A stretch of DNA of 64,000 bases from Alicyclobacillus suci (GCF_017329615.1 NZ_JAFMTW010000005.1:80279-144278), one strand, 5' to 3'; positions 24,380 through 37,071 are shown, counted from the stretch's first letter. Program-made: numbers and translations. Notes: generated by a model not told the origin, from the sequence alone.

Positions 24380-26104
24380 ATGCGTGTGATATCGGAAGAA
24401 AAGAATGCGTCATCTGAATGGCAGGCGCCGATGCTGACGGGATCGGAAATCTTAGTTGAAGCACTGCGCAAGGAGCAGGTGGAAGTCATTTTCGGATATC
24501 CCGGCGGGGCCGTTTTGCCGCTTTATGACGCTCTGTATGACTGTGGGATTCGACATGTTCTCGCGCGCCATGAACAAGGCGCGATTCATGCGGCCGAAGG
24601 ATACGCACGCGTGACCGGGAAGCCCGGCGTCGTCATTGCCACATCTGGGCCGGGGGCGACGAATCTCGTCACCGGCCTGGCGGACGCCATGTTGGACTCC
24701 CTCCCCATTGTCGCCATCACAGGCCAAGTTGCGAGGTCCGTGATTGGGTCAGATGCGTTTCAGGAAACCTCTATCATTGGCATCAGCACTCCGATTACCA
24801 AGCATAATTACCAAGTGCAGCACGCGAGTGAACTTCCGGCTGTGCTGAAAGAAGCCTTTCACATCGCCAATACAGGTCGAAAGGGTCCAGTCCTTGTCGA
24901 TATTCCGAAGGATGTGGCTGGGGAAAAGGCGTTATTTATTTACGAGGACGCCCCTCAACTCCCTGGGTATCAACCGACCGTCGTCCCACACGCGATGCAG
25001 ATTCGCAAAGTACTGGGGTTGCTTGAGGCAGCCAAGCGGCCGGTCATCCTTGCTGGCGCGGGTGTGCTCCACGCTGGGGCGAGCGGCGAACTTAGGCAGT
25101 TCGCAGAGCGCTTTGGCATCCCTGTTGTGCACACGTTACTAGGTCTCGGGGGATTCCCGGCTGACCATCCGCTGTTTCTCGGGATGGGCGGCATGCACGG
25201 AAGCAAGGCGGCCAACACAGCGCTTTACGAGACCGATTTGTTACTCAACTTTGGGGCGCGATTTGATGATCGGTTGACCGGTAATCTCAAGCATTTCGCG
25301 CCCGCAGCCACCGTTGTTCATGTCGATATCGATCCGGCCGAAATTGGAAAAAACGTCCCGACGGACGTGCCGGTTGTGGGCGACGTGAAAGAGGCGCTCA
25401 CGATGTTGCTTGCAACCCAAATGGCGGCACCGGATATCGCATCGTGGCGGCAACAACTATTGGATATCAAGGCGCAAACGCCATTTTGGTTCGTGCAAGA
25501 AGGTTCTCTCGTCAAACCGCAGCGGCTGATTTCTGAGATTGCGCGATTGACGAACGGTCAGTCTACTATCGTTACCGACGTTGGTCAGCATCAGATGTGG
25601 GCCGCTCAGTTTTACCCATTCACTGAGCCGAATCATTGGGTGACTTCCGGCGGACTTGGAACGATGGGATTTGGTCTCCCTGCCGCCATTGGCGCACAGA
25701 TAGCTGAGCCAACTCGCCAGGTGGTCGCGATTGTCGGCGATGCTGGCTTTCAGATGACGCTGCAGGAACTTGCCGTAGTCGCGGAGTTGGCACTGCCCTT
25801 AAAAATTGTAGTGGTAAACAACGGTGCATTGGGCATGGTTCGGCAGTGGCAGGAGCTATTTTATCAGGAGCGTTACTCGAGTTCGCTGTTGCAATGGCAG
25901 CCGGATTTTCTGAAGTTGGCTGCCGCGTACGACATTCCGGCGGTTCAGATTCGGGAGGACGGCGAACTGACCGCAAAGTTGGATGCTTTCCTCGCGGCGT
26001 CAGGACCGGGACTGCTGGAGTGCTTGGTGGCACCGATGGAAAACGTGTACCCGATGATAGCGCCTGGTGACGGACTGCATCAGATGGTGGGGGTGAAGCC
26101 ATGA
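24380..26104 (+). CDS. ilvB: acetolactate synthase, large catalytic subunit
   Basis: A 574-residue thiamin-diphosphate enzyme. [16 protein letters not shown] with the catalytic Glu in [16 protein letters not shown] lies in the N-terminal Pyr domain. The central FAD-binding domain follows, and [15 protein letters not shown]...[12 protein letters not shown] forms the C-terminal ThDP/Mg domain. It condenses pyruvate with pyruvate or 2-oxobutyrate. ATG 24380 follows GAGGAGG. The frame is open to 24347 but with no site there. It overlaps the regulatory subunit gene by four bases, and its thiamin cofactor links it to the thi operon upstream. Confidence 0.95.
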   Translation: MRVISEEKNASSEWQAPMLTGSEILVEALRKEQVEVIFGYPGGAVLPLYDALYDCGIRHVLARHEQGAIHAAEGYARVTGKPGVVIATSGPGATNLVTGLADAMLDSLPIVAITGQVARSVIGSDAFQETSIIGISTPITKHNYQVQHASELPAVLKEAFHIANTGRKGPVLVDIPKDVAGEKALFIYEDAPQLPGYQPTVVPHAMQIRKVLGLLEAAKRPVILAGAGVLHAGASGELRQFAERFGIPVVHTLLGLGGFPADHPLFLGMGGMHGSKAANTALYETDLLLNFGARFDDRLTGNLKHFAPAATVVHVDIDPAEIGKNVPTDVPVVGDVKEALTMLLATQMAAPDIASWRQQLLDIKAQTPFWFVQEGSLVKPQRLISEIARLTNGQSTIVTDVGQHQMWAAQFYPFTEPNHWVTSGGLGTMGFGLPAAIGAQIAEPTRQVVAIVGDAGFQMTLQELAVVAELALPLKIVVVNNGALGMVRQWQELFYQERYSSSLLQWQPDFLKLAAAYDIPAVQIREDGELTAKLDAFLAASGPGLLECLVAPMENVYPMIAPGDGLHQMVGVKP

Positions 26105-26631
26105 ACCGCGTCATTAGCGTGATTGTCAATAATAAGGCTGGCGTGCTGAATCGGATTACAGCGTTGTTTTTGCGGAAAGGTTTCAATATTCAAAACTTGA
26201 CTGTGGGCGTCACTGACACACCAGGTTTATCGCGGATTACCATCGTCATGAATGACACGGACGCGTCAGCACTCGAACAGGTCATCAAGCAACTTTATAA
26301 GCAAATTGACGTGTTAAAAGTGACCGACTTGACAGATCAGCCAATGGTCGCGCGCGAACTGGCGCTCATTCGAGTGAACAGTCCTGTGGCCCAGCGGTCG
26401 GTGATTACAACTATCATCGAGCCATTCCGGGCGAGCATTATCGATGTCGGTCGCGACTCCATCACGATTCAGGCCGTGGGCCGAACGGAGAAAATCGACG
26501 CGTTAATCGCGTTGCTCCGTCCGTACGGAATCAAGGAGTTGGCGCGCACCGGGCTCACCGCGTTGGCGCGCGATGTCGCGACGGTCACAGAGGCCCGACG
26601 CGTGTCCGAGAACAATGTGATTTCGATTTGA
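26101..26631 (+). CDS. ilvN: acetolactate synthase, small regulatory subunit
   Basis: A 176-residue protein with an N-terminal ACT domain ([24 protein letters not shown]) that binds valine for feedback inhibition, and a C-terminal ALS_ss_C domain ([11 protein letters not shown]...[15 protein letters not shown]). ATGA overlap with ilvB (26101-26104) couples the two subunits. Length is normal for IlvN/IlvH of Bacillota. Confidence 0.95.
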   Translation: MNRVISVIVNNKAGVLNRITALFLRKGFNIQNLTVGVTDTPGLSRITIVMNDTDASALEQVIKQLYKQIDVLKVTDLTDQPMVARELALIRVNSPVAQRSVITTIIEPFRASIIDVGRDSITIQAVGRTEKIDALIALLRPYGIKELARTGLTALARDVATVTEARRVSENNVISI

Positions 26632-26692
26632 CGGACATCCATTTGGGCGTGTACCTGCAAATGAGACGAAAGAAAAAACTGAATTTTACTGA

Positions 26693-29276
<2,584 letters not shown>

Positions 29277-29293
29277 GTTTTCGGTCGATAGCC

Positions 29294-29312
29294 GGGGCTC
29301 CTTGCGAGCCCC
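29294..29312 (+). other. intergenic hairpin between leuA and leuB
   Basis: GGGGCTC (29294-29300) and GAGCCCC (29306-29312) form a 7-bp stem with a five-base loop. There is no T-run, so it is more likely an mRNA stability or processing element than a terminator. Confidence 0.55.
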
Positions 29313-29336
29313 GAACCATTGCAAGAGGAGGACCTT

Positions 29337-30419
29337 ATGACCAGACACATTACCATTCTACCTGGAGATGGCATTGGGCCAGAAGTGACAAAAGAGGCTC
29401 GGCGCCTGCTAGAGGAGGTGGCGCAGACACTTGGCGAGACATGGACATTGGAGGAAGCGCTGATTGGCGGCGCGGCGTACGACCACACAGGTCATCCGCT
29501 ACCACCTGAGACCATCGCGAAGTGCAAAGCGTCTGACGCGGTCTTGCTGGGGGCTGTTGGTGGTCCAAAGTGGGATCACCTGCCTGGCGACGTTCGCCCG
29601 GAAGCGGGATTGCTCGGCATTCGCAAGCAGTTGGGCGTATTTGCAAACCTGCGACCAATTCGCACATGGCCCGGGTTATTGCTTGCATCCCCGCTCAAGC
29701 CAGAGTTACTCGACGGGGTCGACATGGTGATTGTTCGCGAACTGACCGGCGGATTGTACTTTGGTGAACCGAAAGCGCGGCTGGATGGTGGGAATGCAGT
29801 CGTTGACACGCTGCATTACACGCGGCAGGAAATTGAGCGCGTGGTGCGCCAGGCGTTTCTAATTGCTCAGAACAGGCGGAAGAAAGTGACTTCTGTCGAC
29901 AAGGCGAACGTGCTTGAGTCGAGTCGGATGTGGCGCGAAATTGTGCAGGAGACTGCCACAGATTTTCCGGATGTGACCGTCGAGCACATCTTGGTGGACA
30001 GTGCTGCGATGCAGTTGATTCAGCGGCCCAATCAGTTTGACGTCGTCGTCACCGAGAATATGTTTGGCGACATTTTGAGCGATGAAGCTGCGGTGCTCAC
30101 CGGGTCTATCGGCATGCTCCCATCGGCCAGCCTAGGCAGTGGTGGACCGGGTCTTTATGAGCCGGTTCACGGATCAGCCCCAGACATCGCGGGGCAAGGG
30201 ATTGCGAATCCGCTTGCGAGTTTTTTATCTGTAGCGATGCTGTTGCGGCATTCGCTTGGGCTAGAAGTGGCGGCAACCGCAATTGAGGATGCTGTGCTCG
30301 CGACGATTGAGGCTGGACACCGGACACGGGATTTAGCTGGTCACGGCTCGGAACCGGTTGGCACAGAAGACATGAGCGCATTGGTTCGGCACGAGGTGCA
30401 AAGGAGGCTCAACGGATAA
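29337..30419 (+). CDS. leuB: 3-isopropylmalate dehydrogenase
   Basis: A 360-residue NAD-dependent beta-decarboxylating dehydrogenase. ILPGDGIGPEV opens the protein, with RELTGGLYFGEPKAR, VDSAAMQLI, the metal-binding TENMFGDILSDEAAVLTGSIGMLPSASLG segment and the NAD-contacting EPVHGSAPDIAGQGIANP. It acts in the third step of leucine synthesis. ATG 29337 follows AGAGGAGG. It ends immediately before the leuC start. Confidence 0.95.
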   Translation: MTRHITILPGDGIGPEVTKEARRLLEEVAQTLGETWTLEEALIGGAAYDHTGHPLPPETIAKCKASDAVLLGAVGGPKWDHLPGDVRPEAGLLGIRKQLGVFANLRPIRTWPGLLLASPLKPELLDGVDMVIVRELTGGLYFGEPKARLDGGNAVVDTLHYTRQEIERVVRQAFLIAQNRRKKVTSVDKANVLESSRMWREIVQETATDFPDVTVEHILVDSAAMQLIQRPNQFDVVVTENMFGDILSDEAAVLTGSIGMLPSASLGSGGPGLYEPVHGSAPDIAGQGIANPLASFLSVAMLLRHSLGLEVAATAIEDAVLATIEAGHRTRDLAGHGSEPVGTEDMSALVRHEVQRRLNG

Positions 30420-31856
30420 ATGGGCAAAACATTATTTGATAAAATATGGGATGCACATGTCGTGAAAACATTGGAAGATGGCCAGAGTTTACTCTACATC
30501 GATTTACACCTGGTTCACGAGGTGACGTCACCCCAGGCGTTCGCCGGGTTGCGCATGGCAGGGAGATCTGTGCGGCAGCCAAACGCGACGTTTGCGACGA
30601 TGGATCACAATATTCCGACGGACAACCCGTATGATGTGCGCGACCAGATTGCCAAGAAACAAATTGATACTTTAATTGAAAATTGCCGCGAGTTTGGCGT
30701 TCAACTGGCTGACCTTGACAGTCCTCATCAAGGGATTGTTCACGTGATTGGACCCGAGCTGGGATTGACGGTACCTGGCAAGACAATCGTTTGTGGCGAC
30801 AGCCATACGTCCACACATGGGGCTTTTGGCGCGTTGGCGTTTGGCATTGGCACCAGTGAGGTCGAGCATGTGCTGGCCACGCAGTGTTTGTGGCAGACAC
30901 GCCCCAAGACGTTGCGGATTCAGTTGGAAGGGTCACTCGCTCCTGGTGTCACGTCGAAAGATGTGATTCTCGCCTTGATTGCGAAGTACGGTGTCAATTT
31001 TGGGACGGGTCACGTTATTGAATTCGCGGGTAGTTTAATTCCGACATTGACGATGGAACAACGGATGACCATTTGCAACATGTCGATTGAGGCAGGGGCC
31101 CGGGCTGGGCTGATGGCGCCGGATGACACGACCATTGCTTACGTCAAGGACCGGCCACACGCTCCGCGCGGCGAACAGTGGGAACAAGCTGTGGCTCTCT
31201 GGCGAGAATTAAAGTCGGATGATGACGCGGTCTTTGACAGGGACATCGTGTTTGATGTCACGCAACTCTCGCCACAAGTGACGTGGGGCACGAACCCTGG
31301 GATGGGCGCGGACGTCAACGGCACAGTGCCTGATCCGGCTACTGCGCCCACGCCTGTCGAACAGCGGGCGCTCGCGGCGGCACTCGAGTATATGGGATTG
31401 GAACCAGGAACGAAAATCACGGATATTCCGGTACAACACGTGTTTATCGGCTCGTGTACGAATGCGCGCATCGAGGATTTGCGGCTCGCCGCGTCGGTCG
31501 TTCGTGGTCGCAAGGTGGCAAATGGTGTGCGGGCGTTGGTTGTGCCGGGGTCGAAACAGGTCAAGCGGCAGGCGGAATCGGAAGGGTTGCATGAAATCTT
31601 TCTGGCAGCAGGATTTGAATGGCGCGAACCTGGCTGTAGTATGTGTCTTGGCATGAATCCAGACATCATCCCAGCAGGTGAACGGTGTGCATCCACATCG
31701 AATCGGAATTTCGAGGGGCGGCAGGGCCGCGGTGCGCGCACGCATCTCGTGAGTCCAGCCATGGCTGCAGCGGCTGCGTTGGCAGGTCGGTTTGTCGATG
31801 TCCGCGAGTTTGCAGGAGTACATCAAGGAGGCGTTGCGCATGGAGCCGCTCGTTAA
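30420..31856 (+). CDS. leuC: 3-isopropylmalate dehydratase, large subunit
   Basis: A 478-residue aconitase-family subunit that isomerises isopropylmalate. The [4Fe-4S] ligands are Cys in [15 protein letters not shown] and the pair in [20 protein letters not shown] and [14 protein letters not shown] are substrate-site motifs. ATG 30420 is directly after the leuB TAA, with GGAGG inside leuB. It overlaps leuD by 17 bases. It works as a heterodimer with LeuD. Confidence 0.95.
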   Translation: MGKTLFDKIWDAHVVKTLEDGQSLLYIDLHLVHEVTSPQAFAGLRMAGRSVRQPNATFATMDHNIPTDNPYDVRDQIAKKQIDTLIENCREFGVQLADLDSPHQGIVHVIGPELGLTVPGKTIVCGDSHTSTHGAFGALAFGIGTSEVEHVLATQCLWQTRPKTLRIQLEGSLAPGVTSKDVILALIAKYGVNFGTGHVIEFAGSLIPTLTMEQRMTICNMSIEAGARAGLMAPDDTTIAYVKDRPHAPRGEQWEQAVALWRELKSDDDAVFDRDIVFDVTQLSPQVTWGTNPGMGADVNGTVPDPATAPTPVEQRALAAALEYMGLEPGTKITDIPVQHVFIGSCTNARIEDLRLAASVVRGRKVANGVRALVVPGSKQVKRQAESEGLHEIFLAAGFEWREPGCSMCLGMNPDIIPAGERCASTSNRNFEGRQGRGARTHLVSPAMAAAAALAGRFVDVREFAGVHQGGVAHGAAR

Positions 31857-32445
31857 GCACAAAGGTCGCGTTGCTTTACTCAGCCGCGTCAATGTTGATA
31901 CAGATCAGATTATTCCAAAGCAATTTTTGAAGCGGATTGAACGGGATGGCTTTGGTGAATTCTTATTCTTTGATTGGCGTTACCTGTCGTCTGGTGAGCC
32001 GAATCCGGATTTCGAATTAAATGCCGAGCGGGCGCAGGGCGCATCCATTTTGTTGGCCGACGCGAATTTTGGTTGTGGGTCGTCTCGCGAACATGCGGTT
32101 TGGGCCTTGAGCGATTATGGATTCCGGGTTGTCATTGCGCCGTCGTTTGCCGATATTTTTTTCAATAACTGTTTTAAAAATGGCGTGTTGCCTGTAGTCA
32201 TTCCACAAGATGTCCGCGACGAATTGGCTGCGAGTTACGCGGCAGAGGCGTGGGACGCCATTACGGTTGATTTGGAAAATCAGGTATTGGTGACCGACCA
32301 TGGACTATCCGTCCCGTTTGACGTGGACCCGCATAAGAAACATATGTTGCTCAACGGCCTGGACGATATTGGTCTCACGCTGCAGTTTGACGAGGAGATT
32401 TCTGGGTATGAAGCACGGCGACAAGTCTATCAGTTGACATACTAA
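31840..32445 (+). CDS. leuD: 3-isopropylmalate dehydratase, small subunit
   Basis: A 201-residue swivel-domain subunit. [16 protein letters not shown] opens it, and [14 protein letters not shown] carries the substrate-binding Ser-Arg loop, followed by [20 protein letters not shown] 31840 follows AAGGAG inside leuC. The frame extends to 31792 without a site. It is the last gene of the nine-gene ilv-leu operon. Confidence 0.95.
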   Translation: MEPLVKHKGRVALLSRVNVDTDQIIPKQFLKRIERDGFGEFLFFDWRYLSSGEPNPDFELNAERAQGASILLADANFGCGSSREHAVWALSDYGFRVVIAPSFADIFFNNCFKNGVLPVVIPQDVRDELAASYAAEAWDAITVDLENQVLVTDHGLSVPFDVDPHKKHMLLNGLDDIGLTLQFDEEISGYEARRQVYQLTY

Positions 32446-32479
32446 ATTCACTTTTTCAGTTATAGGGTTTTCATCGTGA

Positions 32480-32527
32480 ATCGTACGCCGCAGACTCCGT
32501 ATTTGGAGGCGCGGCGTACGATTTTTA
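32480..32527 (+). terminator. terminator of the ilv-leu operon
   Basis: ATCGTACGCCGC (32480-32491) pairs perfectly with GCGGCGTACGAT (32511-32522), with an inner CTCC/GGAG pairing in the loop, followed by TTTTT. Confidence 0.92.
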
Positions 32528-32562
32528 TGTGCTACACTGAAAAATGGAGAGGCGGGGACGCA

Positions 32563-33957
32563 ATGGAACGGGAAGCGACACAGGTAGAGCAAGAAGTCAC
32601 AAAGATGATTACGTGGATTTTTGAATCCTACACGCGCGTCCCCGCAGTGAAACGCGCTGGATACGACCGCGATGTCCGGCACCCTGAGTGGACCCGGTGG
32701 CTACTTGACGCGGTTGGACACCCGGACGAGTTTATGTACAATGTGGCGGTTACTGGGAGCAAAGGGAAGGGCACGCACGCGATTTTACTAGCGGCGGTGC
32801 TCGAGCGTTTGGGACTGCGTGTGGGATTATTCACAAGTCCGCACCTGGTAGATTTTTTAGAGCGAATCCGGATAAATGGCTTGACCGTGCCGAATGAAGA
32901 TTTTGTTCGGCTCGCCAGGTGTGTCAAGTTGGCAGCCAGAGATGCCGAATTGCCGTCCGACGAGTATTTCGGACCGGTTGGTTTGGTGGCAGTGATGGCG
33001 AGTCTTTGGTTTCGCGAGCAGAAAACCGATGTCAATGTGTTTGAATTGGGGAGAGGGGCTCTGCACGACGACGTCAATCAAGTCGTGCATCAAGGTGCCT
33101 TGTTGACACCGATTTTTCCCGAACATCTGGATAAGCTCGGGCCAACGTGGTCAGATGTGGTTCGCGAGAAACTTGGCGTCGTCACCGCGCATACCAAATG
33201 GGCAGTTAGTTATACACAAGCGCCGGAGGTGGAGGGCCAGATTGCGGCCTATTTTGACGACTCTAAAGTCACATCGCGTCTATTGGGGCGAGATTTTTCG
33301 TATGAACTGGTGAATGGGACAGGCGGTGTACAGACGGTCTTCGCATACGCAGGGGGCGTGACACACCGCGCGGTGGTCGGTGCGGAGCTCGCTTTGTACG
33401 CGGGCAATGTGGCGGTATCCTTAGTTGCGGCACACCACGTCCTTCAGTCGCTGAAGCGGATTGATGACGCGATTGAGGTCAATCTTTTGGGACTGCGTTT
33501 ACCTGGGCGGATGCAAGTGATTTCAAAGGATCCCACTTGCCTTGTCGACGGGGCGATTCACGCCGTCAATGCCCGGTTTGTTGTAAAATGGCTCAAGGCA
33601 GTTCGACCGACAGGGAAAATTACCGCAATCTTGTCGTTGCCCGACGACAAGGACGCGCTAGGTGTGATATCGACGCTTGCGCCGTATGTCCACGCGTTTG
33701 TCTTTACGACGAGTTCGAACCCGCATTTGCGATACACGCAGGATTATACAGCCGTTGCTACCGAGCAAGGCGTCCAATCCTCTGTGGAACCGGATGTCGA
33801 GATTGCGGTTCAACGCGCGCGAGATGCAGCGCACAAAGAGGATACGTTGTTGTTTCTTGGAACGCAGTCCTACGTTGGAGACGTGTTGCGTTTCTTTGAC
33901 GTTCCGACGCAGTCTCTTTGGGAAAGTGGATGCGGTCAAGGGAGGGGACTTCACTGA
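32563..33957 (+). CDS. FolC-like Mur-ligase-family protein (divergent)
   Basis: A 464-residue ATP-dependent ligase related to folylpolyglutamate/dihydrofolate synthase. The P-loop is VTGSKGKGTHA, the omega-like loop FTSPHLVDFLERIRING is well kept, and PEHLDKLGPTWSDVVREKLGVV aligns with the family's Mg/lysine segment. However, the usual E-x-GLGGRLDATN motif is replaced by ELGRGALHDDVNQV. The substrate may therefore differ, and I do not assign folC. ATG 32563 follows GAGAGGCGGGG. Its 3' end overlaps the next gene. Confidence 0.75.
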   Translation: MEREATQVEQEVTKMITWIFESYTRVPAVKRAGYDRDVRHPEWTRWLLDAVGHPDEFMYNVAVTGSKGKGTHAILLAAVLERLGLRVGLFTSPHLVDFLERIRINGLTVPNEDFVRLARCVKLAARDAELPSDEYFGPVGLVAVMASLWFREQKTDVNVFELGRGALHDDVNQVVHQGALLTPIFPEHLDKLGPTWSDVVREKLGVVTAHTKWAVSYTQAPEVEGQIAAYFDDSKVTSRLLGRDFSYELVNGTGGVQTVFAYAGGVTHRAVVGAELALYAGNVAVSLVAAHHVLQSLKRIDDAIEVNLLGLRLPGRMQVISKDPTCLVDGAIHAVNARFVVKWLKAVRPTGKITAILSLPDDKDALGVISTLAPYVHAFVFTTSSNPHLRYTQDYTAVATEQGVQSSVEPDVEIAVQRARDAAHKEDTLLFLGTQSYVGDVLRFFDVPTQSLWESGCGQGRGLH

Positions 33958-34493
33958 TTTGGCAACTCATTATGTTTGGTTTGGCTATGGGTGCAAATAA
34001 CGGATTGGCATCTGTTGCGCTCGGCACATCGCAGCTCTCTCGCGTGCAACAATGGCGAACCGCACTCATCTTTGCGGTCTTTGAGGCAGTCATGCCGGTC
34101 ATTGGGATGCTGATAGGCGAGTCGATTGCTGGCAGCATTGGCGGCAAGGCGCGCTGGGTCGGTATCGCTGTACTCGTCATCATGGGGATTTATAGTGTAT
34201 TTAAGCGAGATGGTGACGAGGACGAAGCGGATAAAGCGGTTAAGGCAAAGGGCGCAAGCATTATTTTCTTGGCCGTGGCGCTGAGCTTAGATAATTTGAC
34301 GGTTGGATTTGGCGTGGGGATGTTTGACGCTCCGTTGCTGCTTGCAGCAGTCGTATTTGGCTTGGTGAGTCTGTTGATGACGCTCGCTGGGTTGGAATTC
34401 GGGCGTTATCTCGGGAAGCGTGTGAACATTTCGGCGGACAAGCTGTCGGGTGTGGTGTTGTTGATTGTTGCCTGCGTGATGGCCCTTGTCTAG
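33933..34493 (+). CDS. MntP/YtaF-like (DUF204) membrane protein
   Basis: About 186 residues with six membrane segments. FGLAMGANNGLASVALG and VALSLDNLTVGFGVG form the paired helices typical of manganese-efflux MntP relatives. It is a second member of the family in this window, the other being inside the yaaH element. The start is uncertain. ATG 33933 has only a weak site, whereas a strong AAGGGAGGGG at 33938-33947 would serve the non-canonical ATT at 33957, immediately after the FolC-like stop. The ion specificity is inferred. Confidence 0.7.
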   Translation, partial: RSREGTSLIWQLIMFGLAMGANNGLASVALGTSQLSRVQQWRTALIFAVFEAVMPVIGMLIGESIAGSIGGKARWVGIAVLVIMGIYSVFKRDGDEDEADKAVKAKGASIIFLAVALSLDNLTVGFGVGMFDAPLLLAAVVFGLVSLLMTLAGLEFGRYLGKRVNISADKLSGVVLLIVACVMALV

Positions 34494-34561
34494 ATTTGTG
34501 GTGGGGCTTTGCAATGAAGCGAATCGTTGCGAAGTCCCTCGTTGACGCCGGAGGCGTTCAG

Positions 34562-34653
34562 TTTTTCCATACTGGAACTTGTAGTATAATGGGGGTGGAT
34601 ATTTTTATGAAGGACGGCTGTGCATGACGAACATGCAGTTTATGCGTCCTTCA
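34562..34653 (+). promoter_or_regulatory. citZ promoter and leader hairpin
   Basis: TATAAT (34585-34590) with a weak -35 TTTTTC 17 bases upstream. The leader then forms a long hairpin. TGAAGGACG (34608-34616) pairs with CGTCCTTCA (34645-34653), and an inner GCATG pairs with CATGC. No T-run follows, so it may stabilise the mRNA or bind a regulator. Confidence 0.6.
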
Positions 34654-34686
34654 TTAAGAGGTTTATAGGGATGAGGAGGCTATTTT

Positions 34687-35820
34687 ATGGCGACTGATAC
34701 GACGTTTAAAGCCGGGTTAGAAGACGTTGTTGCCAACACGTCCGAAATTTGTTTTGTTGATGGTAAAGAGGGCCGCCTCATTTACCAAGGTTATGATATT
34801 CATGATCTCGTCGGTGGAGGCGCTTCCTTTGAAGAAGTAGTCTATCTGTTGTGGCATGGCAAACTACCGTCAAAAGCCGAACTCGAAACATTTACGAAGC
34901 AAATTGCGACACAGCGCGAACTTCCGGAAGCTGTCTTGAACTTCCTTCGTGGCGTTCCGAAAGACGCAAATGCGATGGAAGTCTTGCGAACGGCTGTTTC
35001 ATACCTCGGTTTGTACGACCCAGACAACGGAGACGAATCGATTGAGGCGAATATTCGAAAAGCTACCCGGCTGGTCGCACAAATCCCCACCATTGTCACC
35101 TCGTTCGAACGCATCCGCCAAGGATTGGAGCCCATTCAACCTGACCCGTCATTGAGTGCAGCGGCAAGCTTCTTCTATCAACTGCGTGGAGAAAAGCCAT
35201 CTGAGTTCGTGGAACGCGCCTTCAACACCGCCCTCATCTTACATGCGGACCACGAGTTGAACGCTTCCACATTTTCGGCTCGTGTGACAGCGGGTACATT
35301 GTCTGATATGTATTCTGCAATCACGTCAGCAGTGGGGACGTTGAAGGGACCTCTGCACGGCGGTGCAAATGAACAAGTCATGAAGATGCTCTTGGAGATT
35401 AACGAAGAGTCCAAGGCACAAGAATGGATTAAGACAGCGCTTGACAACAAGCGTAAAATCATGGGCTTCGGCCATCGCGTATACCGTACGGAAGACCCGC
35501 GTGCGACGCATTTGCGCAAGTTGAGCAAAGAGGCTGGTGAGCTCGCCGGTCAGACGAAATGGTTCAACATGTCGCAAACGATTGAAGCTTACGTGAAAGA
35601 GATGAAGGGCCTCAATGCCAACGTCGACTTCTATTCGGCTTCCATGTACTATGCGATGGGAATTCCTACGCACCTGTATACGCCGATTTTTGCCATCAGC
35701 CGAATTTCCGGTTGGTCGGCGCATGTGTTGGAGCAATATCGGAACAACCGCTTGATTCGCCCTCGTGCTGAATATGTAGGCAAGGTGAATCAAACGTACG
35801 TTCCAGTCGACCAACGTTAA
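34687..35820 (+). CDS. citZ: citrate synthase
   Basis: A 377-residue type II citrate synthase of Bacillus-like length. Catalytic residues are His in GPLHGGANEQVM, His in IMGFGHRVYRTEDPRA and Asp in NVDFYSASMYYAMG. It condenses oxaloacetate with acetyl-CoA. A 2-methylcitrate synthase is hard to exclude by eye, but no prp genes are nearby. ATG 34687 follows GATGAGGAGG. icd and mdh are not in the window. The gene is monocistronic, ending in a strong terminator. Confidence 0.93.
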   Translation: MATDTTFKAGLEDVVANTSEICFVDGKEGRLIYQGYDIHDLVGGGASFEEVVYLLWHGKLPSKAELETFTKQIATQRELPEAVLNFLRGVPKDANAMEVLRTAVSYLGLYDPDNGDESIEANIRKATRLVAQIPTIVTSFERIRQGLEPIQPDPSLSAAASFFYQLRGEKPSEFVERAFNTALILHADHELNASTFSARVTAGTLSDMYSAITSAVGTLKGPLHGGANEQVMKMLLEINEESKAQEWIKTALDNKRKIMGFGHRVYRTEDPRATHLRKLSKEAGELAGQTKWFNMSQTIEAYVKEMKGLNANVDFYSASMYYAMGIPTHLYTPIFAISRISGWSAHVLEQYRNNRLIRPRAEYVGKVNQTYVPVDQR

Positions 35821-35849
35821 TCACTGCGATGTAAGCGTACAAACAACCA

Positions 35850-35891
35850 ACCGGCGCCATGCGACGTTCACGTTGCTGGCACCGGTTTTTT
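35850..35891 (+). terminator. terminator of citZ
   Basis: ACCGGCGCCA (35850-35859) pairs with TGGCACCGGT (35877-35886) with one internal mismatch, followed by TTTTT. Confidence 0.85.
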
Positions 35892-36014
35892 GCGTCTCAA
35901 CGATGCCCTCCTGTTCATCCATGTGTGCGTGTTCCATGCATTGTCCTACGTACTAATATGTACTAGCGTAGGTCGCAGTGCCGGGGAGAGCCTAAGACAC
36001 GGGAGGGGTGTCGA

Positions 36015-36230
36015 ATGGCCAATAACAATCGTCTTTTGCTGCAACAGGCAACACGTGCTCTGCAAGATATGAAGTATGAAGTAGCGACTGAACTGGGAAT
36101 TACGCCGCCATCCGATGGTTATTGGGGCTTTGTAAGTTCCTTTGAAAACGGGTCGATTGGTGGCAGCATTACACGGAAATTGGTCGCATTCGCTCAAGAG
36201 CACTTGGCTGAGCAATCTTCGCGGTCATAA
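36015..36230 (+). CDS. alpha/beta-type small acid-soluble spore protein
   Basis: A 71-residue SASP. KYEVATELGI corresponds to the region cut by the germination protease, and NGSIGGSITRKLV is the second conserved DNA-binding helix. These proteins coat spore DNA in an A-like form and protect it from UV and heat. The gene proves a sporulating host. ATG 36015 follows GGGAGGGG. Around 35948-35974 there is an imperfect dyad (CTACGTAC...GTAC..CGTAG). No clear sigma-G promoter could be assigned. Confidence 0.93.
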   Translation: MANNNRLLLQQATRALQDMKYEVATELGITPPSDGYWGFVSSFENGSIGGSITRKLVAFAQEHLAEQSSRS

Positions 36231-36237
36231 GCTTTTT

Positions 36238-36289
36238 GCCCCATGTATCGTGAACCGTCGGGAAGCTTCACGATACATGGGGCTGTTTT
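36238..36289 (+). terminator. terminator of the SASP gene
   Basis: GCCCCATGTATCGTGAA (36238-36254) pairs perfectly with TTCACGATACATGGGGC (36267-36283), followed by TGTTTTTG. Confidence 0.92.
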
Positions 36290-36369
36290 TGTGTGCTGTG
36301 TCCGTGTCCCCATTTTCCTCTTTCTGCGGCATTTCTACAAATAACTCAGGAAGAAAGGAAGGGACCTCC

Positions 36370-36567
36370 ATGCAGGACTGGATTTGGCCCATTTTGATTG
36401 CAGCTTCACAGGGTGTACTGGCTTATGGGCTCACGTTTGTAAACAAGCTTGTGCAATTGGTTGCGCATACGTTCGAAGCCCATATCGAACTCTTGATTCA
36501 GCGCGAAGAAAGCTCAACGGTTAAGGGTCCACCGGATAAAGCGGATGTTCACTCGGCACAGTTATAG
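36370..36567 (+). CDS. 65-residue membrane-associated protein
   Basis: It begins MQDWIWPILIAASQGVLAYG, a membrane helix, followed by an amphipathic stretch (NKLVQLVAHTFEAHIELLIQ) and a charged tail. ATG 36370 follows AAGAAAGGAAGGG. The gene sits between two strong terminators, so it has its own transcript. I recognise no family. Its neighbour is a SASP, so a spore role is possible but unproven. Confidence 0.65.
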   Translation: MQDWIWPILIAASQGVLAYGLTFVNKLVQLVAHTFEAHIELLIQREESSTVKGPPDKADVHSAQL

Positions 36568-36589
36568 TCATCCGTATGACAGTCAGCAT

Positions 36590-36626
36590 AAAAATGGCGA
36601 TCCCGTTCATCGGGATCGCCATTTTT
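36590..36626. terminator. bidirectional terminator
   Basis: AAAAATGGCGATCCCG pairs perfectly with CGGGATCGCCATTTTT around TTCAT. It has A- and T-runs on both sides and serves the 36370 gene and the convergent CBS gene. Confidence 0.92.
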
Positions 36627-36633
36627 ATGCCAT

Positions 36634-37071
36634 TTAATGAACGATGTTTGACTGCTGCTCTGTGCGTGTAGAAATTTTGCTCAATGCATCCCCAGCTTCG
36701 TTGATATGGATATCGACAGTTGCAAGGTCACCAATTGCCAGAATACCGCAAAGTTCACCCGATGCGTTGACAACAGGCAAGCGGCGAATCTGATGACGTG
36801 CCATCAGGTCGGCTGCCTCATGCGCGTCGGTATCGGGTGTACAAGTGACAACCTTATTGGACATGCAGTCCTCGACGCGGACATCTGCCTTACCGCGGGC
36901 CACTGCCTTTAACACGATATCCCGGTCAGTGATGACGCCAATGACTTTTTTGTTGTCGCAAACGGGCACTGAACCACAGTTGTAGGTCTTCATGGCTTGT
37001 GCCGCTTTTTGGATGGAGTCCGTACCGCAGCAGCATTGAACGTTGGTGGTCATAATTTGTTCCACTTTCAT
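36634..37071 (-). CDS. tandem CBS-domain protein
   Basis: A 145-residue protein of two CBS domains (about residues 6-60 and 70-125), each with the strand pattern GSVPVCDNKKVIGVITDRDIV and RRLPVVNASGELCGILAIGDL. Such Bateman modules bind adenosyl nucleotides. An unusual CCC cluster is present near residue 13 (NVQCCCGTDS). The minus-strand ATG 37071 follows GGAGGGG. Stand-alone CBS proteins are common in Bacillota; the partner is unknown. Confidence 0.85.
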   Translation of the reverse strand: MKVEQIMTTNVQCCCGTDSIQKAAQAMKTYNCGSVPVCDNKKVIGVITDRDIVLKAVARGKADVRVEDCMSNKVVTCTPDTDAHEAADLMARHQIRRLPVVNASGELCGILAIGDLATVDIHINEAGDALSKISTRTEQQSNIVH

